From Bacteroidota bacterium (GTDB taxonomy: Bacteria > Bacteroidota > Ignavibacteria > Ignavibacteriales > Melioribacteraceae): a stretch of 35,768 bases of DNA. How positions within the stretch are numbered: position 1 is the stretch's first letter; each line of letters begins with the position of its first letter. The notes below the pieces were generated by a model. It had not been told where the DNA came from. It made no database searches and saw nothing but the letters and a program-made list of their open reading frames with translations. Shown one piece after another: positions 7,927 to 16,542 of this stretch. Location of the stretch: assembly GCA_023453125.1 (NCBI GenBank), contig JAEXUB010000193.1, positions 1 to 35,768 on the forward strand, read 5' to 3'. The translations under genes and the position numbers were made by a program.

Positions 7927-10900
7927 ATGGAAAGAAAAAAAGTAACGATTGATGGAAACGAAGCCGCGGCGTACGTTGCCTATCGATTGAGCGAAGTGGT
8001 TGCAATATACCCTATTACTCCATCGTCACCGATGGGAGAATTTTCCGATGCATGGTCTGCCGAAAATGTTAAAAATATATGGGGGACAATTCCATCGGTA
8101 GCTGAGCTTCAGAGTGAAGGGGGAGCTTCAGGAGCGGTTCACGGCTCTCTGCAGAGCGGCGCTCTTACAACTACTTTTACAGCCTCACAGGGACTCCTTT
8201 TAATGATTCCCAATATGTACAAAATAGCTGGTGAATTGACCCCGACAGTATTTCACGTAACAGCCCGTTCAATTGCAGCTCAGGCTCTTTCCATATTCGG
8301 CGATCATTCCGACGTTATGGCTACACGCCAGACCGGATGGGCTTTAATAGCTTCCAATTCAGTTCAGGAAGTTATGGATACAGCTCTTATTGCTCACGCA
8401 GCCACTCTCGAAGCCAGAATTCCTTTCCTCCATTTCTTTGACGGTTTCAGAACTTCGCACGAAGTTATGAAGATGGAACAGCTCAATGAAGATGACATTA
8501 GAGCTATGGTTGATGAAAAATATATTACAGAATTCAGAAACAGAGCATTAACCCCCGAAAAACCGGTTTTAAGAGGTACAGCTCAGAATCCCGACGTTTA
8601 TTTCCAGGGAAGAGAAACAGTTAATAATTTCTACGAATCCTGTCCTGAAATAGTAGAAAAATATATGGACAAGTTTGCAAAGATTACAGGCAGAAAATAT
8701 AACCTCTTTGATTATTACGGTGCCCCGGATGCAGACAGGGTAATGGTAATTATGGGTTCAGGCGCTGAAGCTGCCGAAGAGCTGGTTGATTACCTTACCG
8801 CGAAAGGGGAAAAAGTAGGTATGGTAAAAGTAAGACTTTTCAGACCTTTCTCGGTTAAACACCTTATTAAATCATTGCCTAAAACAGTAAAGAAAATTGC
8901 GGTTCTCGACAGGACAAAAGAACCCGGTTCACTTGGCGAACCATTATATCTTGACGTTGTAACAGCAATTGCCGAAGCTATGGCCTCGGAGAATAAACCA
9001 TTTGAAGCCATGCCTTTAATTGTCGGCGGACGCTACGGGCTTTCTTCAAAAGAATTTACCCCTTCAATGGTAAAAGCTGTTTACGATAACCTTAAAGCAG
9101 CATCCCCGAAGAATCATTTTACAGTAGGTATTAAGGATGACGTTTCCAATACAAGCCTTGATTTCGATCCGAACTTCGTAATTGAAGGGGAAGACGTAGT
9201 ACGCTGCCTCTTCTACGGATTGGGTGCAGACGGTACAGTTGGAGCAAACAAAAACTCAATCAAGATTATCGGTGAAGAAACTGAAAACTATGCACAGGGT
9301 TACTTTGTGTACGATTCAAAGAAATCGGGTTCAACAACAGTCTCCCACTTAAGATTCGGTAAGAAACCTATTAAATCAACATACCTCATCCAGTCAGCCA
9401 AATTCATCGGATGCCATCAGTTCGGCTTAATGGAAAAATTCGATGTTCTCGAGAAAATGGTTGACGGCGGTACTTTCCTTGTTAACAGCCCCTACAGCAA
9501 GGATGAAGTATGGGATAAAATGCCCCGCAAAGTACAGCAGCAGATTATAGATAAAAAATTAAATTTATACGTGATTGACGGATATACAGTTGCGGCAAAT
9601 ACCGGAATGGGCAGCCGTGTAAATACAATAATGCAGACCTGCTTCTTTGCAATTTCTGGAATTCTTCAAAAGGACGAGGCTATTGCTCAGATTAAAAAGG
9701 CAATCAAGAAGACTTACGGTTCAAAAGGAGAAGAAGTTGTTAAGAAGAATTACGAAGCAGTTGATCAGACTCTTGCCAATATGCACAAGATTGACGTTCC
9801 GGCACAGACAACAAGTACAATTGAACTTCCTCCAATCGTATCGGATAAAGCTCCCGATTATGTAAAAGAAGTTCTTGCAAAGATTATGGAAGGCAAAGGG
9901 GACGAAATTCCAGTAAGCCAGATGCCTGTTGACGGTACTTTCCCGACAGCTACAACAATGTGGGAAAAAAGAAATATTGCATTGGAAGTACCAGCCTGGG
10001 ATTCCGAATGGTGTATTCAGTGCGGCAAATGCTCAATGGTTTGTCCTCACGCTTGTATAAGAATTAAAGCATACGATAAAGAACATCTCAAAAACGCTCC
10101 TGCATCATTCAAGCATATGGATGCCAAAGGAAAGGATTTCCCTGAAGGCTATGCATATACAATTCAGGTGGCAGTTGAAGACTGTACCGGATGCGAACTT
10201 TGCGTTGAAGTATGTCCTGCAAAGAATAAGAGAGAAACAAAGCTTAAAGCTCTCAATATGGTTCCGCAGATTCCTATCCGCGAACAGGAAAGAGCAAACT
10301 GGGACTTCTTCTTTAATCTGCCTGATCTCGACAGAAGATTAATCAATCCGGGTGTAATTAAGAGCCAGCAGCTACAGCAGCCTTTATTCGAGTTCTCCGG
10401 CGCCTGCTCTGGATGCGGTGAAACTCCTTATGTAAAACTTGCTTCTCAGCTCTTCGGAGACAGAATGCTTGTAGCAAATGCCACCGGTTGTTCTTCAATT
10501 TACGGCGGCAACCTGCCAACAACCCCCTGGTCAAAGAATACGAATGGACGCGGACCGGCCTGGTCTAACTCATTATTCGAAGATAACGCCGAATTCGGAC
10601 TTGGTATGCGCCTGGCAGTTGACAGACACAATGCTTATGCTAAAGAACTTATTACACGTCTTGCAGACAAGATAGGAAAAGAATTGGTTGATTCGATTCT
10701 TAATGCCGACCAGAAAGATGAAGCAGGAATTTACGAACAGAGAGAAAGAATTGAAAAGCTTAAAGAAGCATTGAAGAAAATCTCAGATCCCGATGCCGGC
10801 AGACTTATGGAAATTGCCGACTATCTCGTAAAGAAATCAGTTTGGATTATGGGCGGTGACGGTTGGGCTTACGATATCGGTTACGGCGGTTTGGACCATG

Positions 10901-11508
10901 TTATTGCTTCAGGCAAGAATGTTAATATTCTTGTTCTTGATACTGAAGTATATTCAAATACCGGCGGACAGATGTCAAAGTCAACAGGTATGGGCGCAGT
11001 TGCAAAATTCGCGGCAGCAGGTAAACCGCTTCCAAAGAAAGACCTTGGTATGATGGCTATGAGCTACGGTAACGTATACGTTGCTAAAGTTGCAATGGGC
11101 TCAAACGACCAGCAGACAATTAAAGCATTCCTCGAGGCCGAAGCATACGACGGTCCATCCATTATTATTGCATACAGCCACTGTATTGCCCACGGTATTA
11201 ACATGGCTAAAGGTATGGAATGCCAGAAACTTGCAGTTGATTCGGGACACTGGCCATTATTCCGTTTTAATCCTGACAATGTGAAAGAAGGAAAGAATCC
11301 ACTTAAACTTGACAGCAAAGGTCCCAAGATTAAACTTGAAGACTACATTTATAACGAAACAAGATACAAGATGCTCACCAAATCGCATCCGAAAGAAGCT
11401 GCCGAGCTGTTAAAACACGCTCAGGAAGATGTTCTTAAGAGATGGAAGATTTACGAGCAGATGGCTAATTTCGACTATTCAAACGGGAATGCCGAAGAGA
11501 AGAAGTAA
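7927..11508 (+). CDS. nifJ: Pyruvate:ferredoxin (flavodoxin) oxidoreductase, single-chain
   Basis: A 1193-aa homodimeric-type PFOR that converts pyruvate and CoA to acetyl-CoA, CO2 and reduced ferredoxin, or the reverse. Domains in order: PFOR domain I (about 5-235; YPITPSSPMGEF), domain II (about 260-370), gamma-like domain III (about 425-615; GLGADGTVGANKNS), the linker region with PQIPIREQERANWDFF, a ferredoxin-like insert with two [4Fe-4S] sets (Cys696/699/702/706 and Cys753/756/759/763), and the TPP domain (GDGWAYDIGYGGLDHV, LDTEVYSNTGGQ). Cys827, 830, 855 and 1086 sit with the spacing expected of the proximal cluster ligands. The length is that of the family. The start has AGAGGAAAG upstream. 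A promoter, a long leader and a hairpin-separated DHOD-like gene surround it. It is expected to be cytoplasmic and central to anaerobic carbon metabolism. Confidence 0.97.
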   Translation: MERKKVTIDGNEAAAYVAYRLSEVVAIYPITPSSPMGEFSDAWSAENVKNIWGTIPSVAELQSEGGASGAVHGSLQSGALTTTFTASQGLLLMIPNMYKIAGELTPTVFHVTARSIAAQALSIFGDHSDVMATRQTGWALIASNSVQEVMDTALIAHAATLEARIPFLHFFDGFRTSHEVMKMEQLNEDDIRAMVDEKYITEFRNRALTPEKPVLRGTAQNPDVYFQGRETVNNFYESCPEIVEKYMDKFAKITGRKYNLFDYYGAPDADRVMVIMGSGAEAAEELVDYLTAKGEKVGMVKVRLFRPFSVKHLIKSLPKTVKKIAVLDRTKEPGSLGEPLYLDVVTAIAEAMASENKPFEAMPLIVGGRYGLSSKEFTPSMVKAVYDNLKAASPKNHFTVGIKDDVSNTSLDFDPNFVIEGEDVVRCLFYGLGADGTVGANKNSIKIIGEETENYAQGYFVYDSKKSGSTTVSHLRFGKKPIKSTYLIQSAKFIGCHQFGLMEKFDVLEKMVDGGTFLVNSPYSKDEVWDKMPRKVQQQIIDKKLNLYVIDGYTVAANTGMGSRVNTIMQTCFFAISGILQKDEAIAQIKKAIKKTYGSKGEEVVKKNYEAVDQTLANMHKIDVPAQTTSTIELPPIVSDKAPDYVKEVLAKIMEGKGDEIPVSQMPVDGTFPTATTMWEKRNIALEVPAWDSEWCIQCGKCSMVCPHACIRIKAYDKEHLKNAPASFKHMDAKGKDFPEGYAYTIQVAVEDCTGCELCVEVCPAKNKRETKLKALNMVPQIPIREQERANWDFFFNLPDLDRRLINPGVIKSQQLQQPLFEFSGACSGCGETPYVKLASQLFGDRMLVANATGCSSIYGGNLPTTPWSKNTNGRGPAWSNSLFEDNAEFGLGMRLAVDRHNAYAKELITRLADKIGKELVDSILNADQKDEAGIYEQRERIEKLKEALKKISDPDAGRLMEIADYLVKKSVWIMGGDGWAYDIGYGGLDHVIASGKNVNILVLDTEVYSNTGGQMSKSTGMGAVAKFAAAGKPLPKKDLGMMAMSYGNVYVAKVAMGSNDQQTIKAFLEAEAYDGPSIIIAYSHCIAHGINMAKGMECQKLAVDSGHWPLFRFNPDNVKEGKNPLKLDSKGPKIKLEDYIYNETRYKMLTKSHPKEAAELLKHAQEDVLKRWKIYEQMANFDYSNGNAEEKK

Positions 11509-11524
11509 ATAAAGTAAATGTAAG

Positions 11525-11545
11525 GCTGCCCCTTAAAGGGGCAGC
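11525..11545 (+). terminator. Intercistronic hairpin after nifJ, without a T run
   Basis: GCTGCCCCT pairs with AGGGGCAGC (9 bp, 3-base loop). It is followed by ATAAATAAATAAAA rather than T's. It may be a partial terminator or an RNA-stability/processing element that sets the ratio of nifJ to the next gene. Confidence 0.55.
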
Positions 11546-11583
11546 ATAAATAAATAAAATTTAAATTAAAAATTGGAGCAAAA

Positions 11584-12576
11584 ATGGATTTAACGACCAC
11601 CTATATGGGATTAAAGTTAAAGAATCCTATCGTTCCATCGGCATCTCCATTATCACATTCAGTTGAATCTGTAAAAGCAATGGAAGACGCGGGTGCGGCT
11701 GCTGTAGTTGTTTATTCTCTTTTCGAAGAGCAGATTAATCACGAAAGCGGTGAGCTTGACCATTATTTAACACACGGTACAGAAAGTTTTGCTGAAGCAT
11801 TAAACTATTTCCCTGAGCCTTCACAATTCAGACTTACACCGGTTCAGTATCTTGAACATATCTCTAAATTGAAGAAAAATACCAATATCCCTATTATCGG
11901 AAGCCTTAACGGCGTTAGCAAAGGGGGATGGGTTAAATATGCAAAGAGTATTGAAGAAGCCGGTGCTGACGCACTTGAATTAAACGTTTATTATGTTGCT
12001 ACCGACCCTAAACTTTCCGGCAGCGAAGTTGAGAATATGTATGTTGACGCACTTAAATCGGTTAAAGAAAATGTTAAAATTCCTGTAGCAATCAAATTAA
12101 GCCCCTATTTCTCCTCTATGGCAAATATGGCAAAGAAACTTGATGAAGCAGGCGCAGATGCTCTTGTTCTTTTCAACCGTTTCTACCAGCCCGATTTCAA
12201 CCTTGAAAAGCTTGAAGTTGAACCGAACCTTATGCTTAGCACAAACTGGGAAATGAGACTTCCTTTGAGATGGATTGCCATTCTATACGGCCAGATTAAG
12301 GCTAATATGGCTGCTACAAGCGGTATCCACAAAGAAGAAGACGTTATTAAGGTTATGATGGCCGGTGCAGATGCTGCTATGGTTTGCAGCGAACTTCTTG
12401 TAAATGGCATAGGGCGCATTACCCAGATTCTTAAGGGTATGGAAAAATGGATGGAAGAGAACCAGTATTCATCTATCCAGATGATGAAAGGGAGCATGAG
12501 CCAGAAATCATGCGCTGAACCTGCCGCATTTGAAAGAGCTAATTATATGAAAGCTCTCCAGAGCTATAAAATATAA
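11584..12576 (+). CDS. Dihydroorotate dehydrogenase-like flavoprotein
   Basis: A 330-aa TIM-barrel protein of the DHOD superfamily. It starts LTTTYMGLKLKNPIVPSASPLS, the usual substrate/FMN-side N-terminus. It has IPIIGSLNGVSKGGW, ADALELNVYY, IPVAIKLSPY (FMN-side Lys) and a C-terminal phosphate site ATSGIHKEEDVIKVMMAGADAAMVCS. This subgroup is annotated 'dihydroorotate dehydrogenase-like' and is often found next to nifJ. Its NVYY and LSTNWEM segments differ from the NxSxPN and catalytic Cys/Ser loops of true class 1 PyrD, so pyrimidine synthesis is not assured. The ATG follows TTGGAGCAAAA. It is probably co-transcribed with nifJ (75-base gap, hairpin between). The real substrate is unknown. 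Confidence 0.85.
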   Translation: MDLTTTYMGLKLKNPIVPSASPLSHSVESVKAMEDAGAAAVVVYSLFEEQINHESGELDHYLTHGTESFAEALNYFPEPSQFRLTPVQYLEHISKLKKNTNIPIIGSLNGVSKGGWVKYAKSIEEAGADALELNVYYVATDPKLSGSEVENMYVDALKSVKENVKIPVAIKLSPYFSSMANMAKKLDEAGADALVLFNRFYQPDFNLEKLEVEPNLMLSTNWEMRLPLRWIAILYGQIKANMAATSGIHKEEDVIKVMMAGADAAMVCSELLVNGIGRITQILKGMEKWMEENQYSSIQMMKGSMSQKSCAEPAAFERANYMKALQSYKI

Positions 12577-12597
12577 TTATTAACTGCTAGCTATTTT

Positions 12598-12629
12598 AAG
12601 GCTGTTCCTACGGGAACAGCTTTTTTTTT
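12598..12629 (+). terminator. Strong rho-independent terminator with a UACG tetraloop
   Basis: GCTGTTCC (12601-12608) pairs with GGAACAGC (12613-12620) around TACG, a UNCG-type loop, with three extra A/G-T pairs at the base and nine T's after it. It closes the nifJ-DHOD-like unit. Confidence 0.93.
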
Positions 12630-12682
12630 GCCTGCCAAAAAAAGGAAACAAATTAAAGCAAAATATCATTAAATTTAGATGA

Positions 12683-12711
12683 TTAAGCATATTTTTAACG
12701 GAACTTATAAT
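12683..12711 (+). promoter_or_regulatory. Candidate promoter for the M28 peptidase operon
   Basis: TTAAGC (12683-12688), 17 bases, then a perfect TATAAT (12706-12711), 50 bases before the ATG. The -35 box is weak. Confidence 0.4.
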
Positions 12712-12761
12712 AGTATGCATCAGTCTAATTTCCGGATAATCTGAATTAATAAGGGAAAACA

Positions 12762-13715
12762 ATGAGAAAAATATATTCATTTGCGGCGCCTTTTCTTCTG
12801 GCACCATTAATTATTCTAAATGCCCAGTCAAAAAAGGGGGCTGAAACAATTAAAGCCTCAGATCTACAAAGCCATATTTCTTATCTTGCATCAGACAAGC
12901 TAATGGGAAGAGCTACACCAAGTCCTGCCGCAGATTCTGCCGCTGAATATATTGCCCGTGAATTCAAGTCATACGGTTTAAAGCCTGTAAACGGAAGTTA
13001 TTTTCAGGAAGTACCCATCAAGATGAGAGCCGGGGAATTTAAATTTAAAAATGTTGTGGGTTTTCTTGAAGGAAGCGATCCTGAATTGAAAAAGGAAGTT
13101 CTCATTATCGGCGCCCATTACGACCACGTAGGGCCATATAAGACTCCAAAGTTTGAACAGGACAGTATTTATAACGGAGCCGATGATAATGCTTCGGGAA
13201 CAGCAGGGGTGATGGTTAATGCAAAGGCTTTCTGTTCGTTAACTGAAAGGCCGAAGAGAAGCATTCTCTTTATAGCTTTCGGAGGGGAGGAAAAAGGACT
13301 TGTAGGATCTGCTTATTATTGCAAAAATCCTCTTTTTCCACTGGAAAATACCGTTGCAATGCTGAATATGGATATGATTTCAAGAAACGATCCTAATACG
13401 GTTCATATAGTGGCAAGTAAAAAATCTCCAGATCTTACAAAGATAAATGAAAAAGAAAATGAAAAAATAGGTATGAAGCTTGATTACGGTCAGGATATGT
13501 TCATCAATTCAAGCGATCACGCGCCTTTCCTTGCTAAGGGGATTCCTGCGCTCTTCTATTTTACCGGAGTCAGCAAAGTGCTTCATTCACCAAAAGACGA
13601 GCCGGACACAATTGACAGCAGTAAAGCGGAAAAAATAGCACGCCTGGTTTTTTATAACGCTTATTTTATTGCCAATGACAACCAAAGATATCAGTTTAAT
13701 AAAGAAGGAAAGTAA
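12762..13715 (+). CDS. Secreted M28-family zinc metallopeptidase
   Basis: 317 aa with a signal peptide (about 1-22, ending LNAQ). The co-catalytic dizinc set of M28 aminopeptidases is complete: His119 and Asp121 in GAHYDHVG, Asp141 in GADDNASG, Glu176/Glu177 in GGEEKG, Asp204 in LNMDM, and the last His in LHSPKDEPD. It should cleave N-terminal residues from peptides in the periplasm or outside. There is no PA domain insert, so it is the compact form. The start has AAGGG upstream. Only one base separates its stop from the ATG at 13717, so it is translated together with the first of three paralogous secreted proteins. M28 also contains glutaminyl cyclases; the intact set of zinc ligands favours a peptidase. 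Confidence 0.92.
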   Translation: MRKIYSFAAPFLLAPLIILNAQSKKGAETIKASDLQSHISYLASDKLMGRATPSPAADSAAEYIAREFKSYGLKPVNGSYFQEVPIKMRAGEFKFKNVVGFLEGSDPELKKEVLIIGAHYDHVGPYKTPKFEQDSIYNGADDNASGTAGVMVNAKAFCSLTERPKRSILFIAFGGEEKGLVGSAYYCKNPLFPLENTVAMLNMDMISRNDPNTVHIVASKKSPDLTKINEKENEKIGMKLDYGQDMFINSSDHAPFLAKGIPALFYFTGVSKVLHSPKDEPDTIDSSKAEKIARLVFYNAYFIANDNQRYQFNKEGK

Positions 13716-13716
13716 A

Positions 13717-14523
13717 ATGCTAAAACAGGGGGGAGTTGTATTGTTAGGCATTCTTCTGGCTGCGGCCGGAATTGTAAATGCTCAAAAGGCTTATGATCTT
13801 AAATATAAGCCGGTACCCGGAATTTCTTATTACTTCACCGGGAAGGGAAATGCACAGGCTTACCAGAATATTCAGGGACAGGAGCGGGATATAGTTTCGT
13901 CGAATTACATCCGTTATAAGATTATGGTTGATAAACTGGGAGAAAACTATTCTGCAATTATAACCTTCGATTCATTATTTTCAAAAACCGCTGCGGCAGA
14001 GGCCGAAATTGTAGATAATGGGGAATTGGAAAAAGGGAAAAGCCTTAATCTTATTTTTACATCTTCAGGAAATAAAATTGAAAGTAAGGAAATTGATAAG
14101 ATTACCGGGCTAAGGAATTTTTCTTCGCACATGTTCATACGGCTTCCTGAAAACCCTATAAAGCCGGGGGATAAGTGGTTTTTTCAGGATAAGGATTCCT
14201 CAAATAACCGGTTTGTCACTTTGTCTAATACAAACTACAAATTTGAAGGAATTGAGAAGAAAAACGGGATTGAATGTGCCAAAATCTCTTTTAATTCCAC
14301 TTCAGATTCGAAAATTGAGGGAAAGGACAATAATCTTTATGTTGTAAGAAAAGGGAAAATTACCTCAGAAGGGATTATCTATTTTGATATTGAGAAAGGA
14401 ATGATTCTTGAATTCGGGGAAAAAAGCAACGGTGTCTTTACGGTTAATATATCCGATTATGGCATTGAGTTCCCTATGACAACAAAAGTTAACCATAGCT
14501 GGACAATGAGCGAGAATAAATAA
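13717..14523 (+). CDS. Secreted protein, first of three tandem paralogues (DUF6263-like)
   Basis: I set the start at ATG 13717 (268 aa), because GAAGGAAAG precedes it and the signal peptide begins MLKQGGVVLLGILLAAAG and ends VNAQ. The longer frame from 13669 overlaps the peptidase gene and adds a polar leader. The mature part is beta-rich. Like its two neighbours it has YDLKYKPVPG near the start, then a 'GQE' motif, FDSLFSK, KxxDKxxG, a 'PxKPGDKWFFQDKD' segment and a C-terminal 'FPMTTK'. It shows no catalytic motif and no membrane anchor. I believe it belongs to the DUF6263 type of exported proteins, but this is from memory. It is co-translated with the M28 peptidase, the only hint to a role. 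Confidence 0.7.
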   Translation: MLKQGGVVLLGILLAAAGIVNAQKAYDLKYKPVPGISYYFTGKGNAQAYQNIQGQERDIVSSNYIRYKIMVDKLGENYSAIITFDSLFSKTAAAEAEIVDNGELEKGKSLNLIFTSSGNKIESKEIDKITGLRNFSSHMFIRLPENPIKPGDKWFFQDKDSSNNRFVTLSNTNYKFEGIEKKNGIECAKISFNSTSDSKIEGKDNNLYVVRKGKITSEGIIYFDIEKGMILEFGEKSNGVFTVNISDYGIEFPMTTKVNHSWTMSENK

Positions 14524-14605
14524 TATTTTATTTGCAAAAAGCGTATTTTAGAATAGTAAATATTGAAAAAAACATATCAAAAATAAAAAGGAAATAAGGG
14601 GGCTT

Positions 14606-15436
14606 ATGAAAACCACTTTAAAAACAGTCGTAGTCTTATTCGCAGTTATTTTTACATCCAGTTTAATGGCTCAGGATTCTTATAAACTGAATCTCAAATT
14701 CGAAAAGGGTAAGACTTATTTTTACCGCACTACATCAAACGTTGAATCCACACAGAATGTAATGGGACAGGAAATGTCCTCTACAACAGATTCAAAAACA
14801 AAAATGCGTCTCGAAATTACCGATGTAACTCCTGCCCAATTTGAAGTAATTACATCATTTGACAGCGTTTATTCAAAAACATCTTCCGTACAGGGGGAAA
14901 TGGAGAATAAAGGGGAAAATGTTGTAGGCAAAAAAACTAAATATGTTTACGACATTAATGGAAAGAGACTTAACAAAATTGATATTGACAAAGTAGCTTC
15001 ATCAGGAATGGGAGATTTAGGAGGCAGCTCGAATATTTTCTATCAGATGTCCGATAAAAATGTAAAAGTTGGAGATACCTGGAGTGTTAACAGAATAGAT
15101 ACTACAAGTACAGGCGAAGAAGGAAAAATGATTGTTAAATCTGATATGAATTTTAAGGTTGACGGAAAGGAAAAGTATAACGGTTCTGAATGCCTCAAAA
15201 TATCAATCGACGGTAAAATGAAGCTTGAAGGCGCTATGGCTCAGGGAGGAATGAACATAGTTCTTGAAGGTACCGGAAAAGTTACCGGCCACTTTATGTA
15301 TGATATTGCAAAAGGACTTATGACCTATACCGTGAATAATGCTGATATGGATATGAATGCAGCTATTCCGGAACAGAGTCTTACGATTCCAATTACGAAT
15401 AAGATGAAAACAAAAGTTGAATTAACAGAGAAATAA
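14606..15436 (+). CDS. Secreted protein, second of three tandem paralogues (DUF6263-like)
   Basis: 276 aa with signal peptide MKTTLKTVVVLFAVIFTSSL ending LMAQ. The mature start YKLNLKFEKGKTYFYR matches the third paralogue's YDLTYKFEKGKTYFFR almost residue for residue. MGQEMSS, FDSVYSK, GENVVGKKTKYVYD, KVGDTWSVN and IPITNKMKT are the shared blocks. An 82-base gap without a terminator separates it from the previous gene, and a good terminator follows. ATAAGGGGGC precedes the ATG. Function unknown. The repeated 'measure-like' beta architecture could bind lipid or peptide, but nothing in the sequence proves that. Confidence 0.75.
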   Translation: MKTTLKTVVVLFAVIFTSSLMAQDSYKLNLKFEKGKTYFYRTTSNVESTQNVMGQEMSSTTDSKTKMRLEITDVTPAQFEVITSFDSVYSKTSSVQGEMENKGENVVGKKTKYVYDINGKRLNKIDIDKVASSGMGDLGGSSNIFYQMSDKNVKVGDTWSVNRIDTTSTGEEGKMIVKSDMNFKVDGKEKYNGSECLKISIDGKMKLEGAMAQGGMNIVLEGTGKVTGHFMYDIAKGLMTYTVNNADMDMNAAIPEQSLTIPITNKMKTKVELTEK

Positions 15437-15453
15437 CAGATCTGTTTTAATGA

Positions 15454-15478
15454 AGCCGCTCTATCGAGCGGCTTTTTT
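15454..15478 (+). terminator. Rho-independent terminator after the second paralogue
   Basis: AGCCGCTC (15454-15461) pairs with GAGCGGCT (15466-15473) around TATC, followed by a T run. It separates the second from the third paralogue. Confidence 0.92.
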
Positions 15479-15554
15479 ATTTTTAAAAATGTCCCTATAT
15501 TTATATATCACTTGTTTAATAATTAATACTTTTATTATAAGGGGGGAGGTCCAA

Positions 15555-16385
15555 TTGAAAAAGATTATTGCTGCTTTGCTATTATTACTTTTTGTCCTAA
15601 CATCATATTCTGCCGCACAGGAAAAATATGATCTGACTTACAAATTCGAAAAAGGGAAAACATATTTTTTTAGACATAAAAATCTTACTGATATGAATAT
15701 GAGTATGATGGGGCAAGAAATAAATATTCCTATGGAAATGAAAGCCAAAATGAGATTCGAAATTGTTGAAAAAACAGATAAGACAATTGAAGTAATATCC
15801 TCTTATGATTCACTTATTTCTAAGTCAACAAATCCGATGCAGGGGGGAGAGCAGGTTAATAATGGAGAAGGCATTGTAGGTAAAAAAACAAGAATCATTA
15901 TGGATCAGGAAGGGAAAGTAATTAAGAAAGTTGAAATAGATCCGAGCGCACTCACTAATATGAATGTAAGTTTTTCCGGTTCATATGAGAATATGATGCG
16001 GTTATCCTCAAAACCGGTTTCGATAGGAGAAAGCTGGCAGCATATTGATACTCTTAAGATGACTGTAGGACCGGCAGAAGTAATAATAATTCAGACTACA
16101 GATATGAAAATTGAGAGCAAGGATAATTATGAAGGAGTCGATTGCCTGAAAATATCAGTAAGCCAAAAACAGCTTATGACCGGAGCAGGGGCAGCCGAAG
16201 GGCAGTCGATTGGGATGGATGGAACTAACGTTATGAAAGGTTACGGTTATTTTGACTATAAAAATGGTTTAATGCTAAATCTGGATTTGGCCGGTGAGGG
16301 CAATATGAATATGAATCTTACTGAGCAGGGGATGTCTATACCGATGACACAAAAAGCCAAAACAGTAGTTACGCTTGTTCGATAA
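15555..16385 (+). CDS. Secreted protein, third of three tandem paralogues, TTG start
   Basis: The start is TTG 15555: GGGGGGAGG ends six bases upstream, and translation gives a normal signal peptide (MKKIIAALLLLLFVLTSYSAAQ) and 276 aa, the same length as the second paralogue. The only longer ATG frame (15450) would run through the terminator at 15454-15478 and is not credible. Shared blocks are YDLTYKFEKGKTYFFR, MMGQEINI, YDSLISK, GEGIVGKKTRIIMD, SIGESW and IPMTQKAKT. The mature protein is Met-rich in two places (MNMSMMGQE, GNMNMNL). It has its own ribosome binding site and terminator, so it is probably expressed separately from the first two. Function unknown. Confidence 0.8.
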   Translation: MKKIIAALLLLLFVLTSYSAAQEKYDLTYKFEKGKTYFFRHKNLTDMNMSMMGQEINIPMEMKAKMRFEIVEKTDKTIEVISSYDSLISKSTNPMQGGEQVNNGEGIVGKKTRIIMDQEGKVIKKVEIDPSALTNMNVSFSGSYENMMRLSSKPVSIGESWQHIDTLKMTVGPAEVIIIQTTDMKIESKDNYEGVDCLKISVSQKQLMTGAGAAEGQSIGMDGTNVMKGYGYFDYKNGLMLNLDLAGEGNMNMNLTEQGMSIPMTQKAKTVVTLVR

Positions 16386-16393
16386 TTTTATAT

Positions 16394-16427
16394 AAGCCCC
16401 CGAAAGGGGGCTTCTCTCTTTTTTTAC
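16394..16427 (+). terminator. Rho-independent terminator with a GAAA loop
   Basis: AAGCCCCC pairs with GGGGGCTT around GAAA (a GNRA loop), followed by CTCTCTTTTTTT. Confidence 0.88.
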
Positions 16428-16542
16428 TATTCTAATCTCAAATTGATTACTCTCCTGCAACAGTTATTTTACAATTTTTTTATTAAAAAACGCTAAAATT
16501 CCGATTTATTATTCCGATAATTCAGCAACAAAAGGAGTTACA

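Noticed and set aside
9647..11284. Several frames of 60-90 aa on both strands inside nifJ
   Set aside because: Shadow frames of a strongly coding gene.
13669..13716. Overlapping start of the first paralogue
   Set aside because: It lies inside the M28 gene and destroys the signal-peptide position; ATG 13717 is favoured.
15450..15554. ATG start of the third paralogue at 15450
   Set aside because: This part contains the terminator hairpin of the previous gene and does not align with the paralogues.
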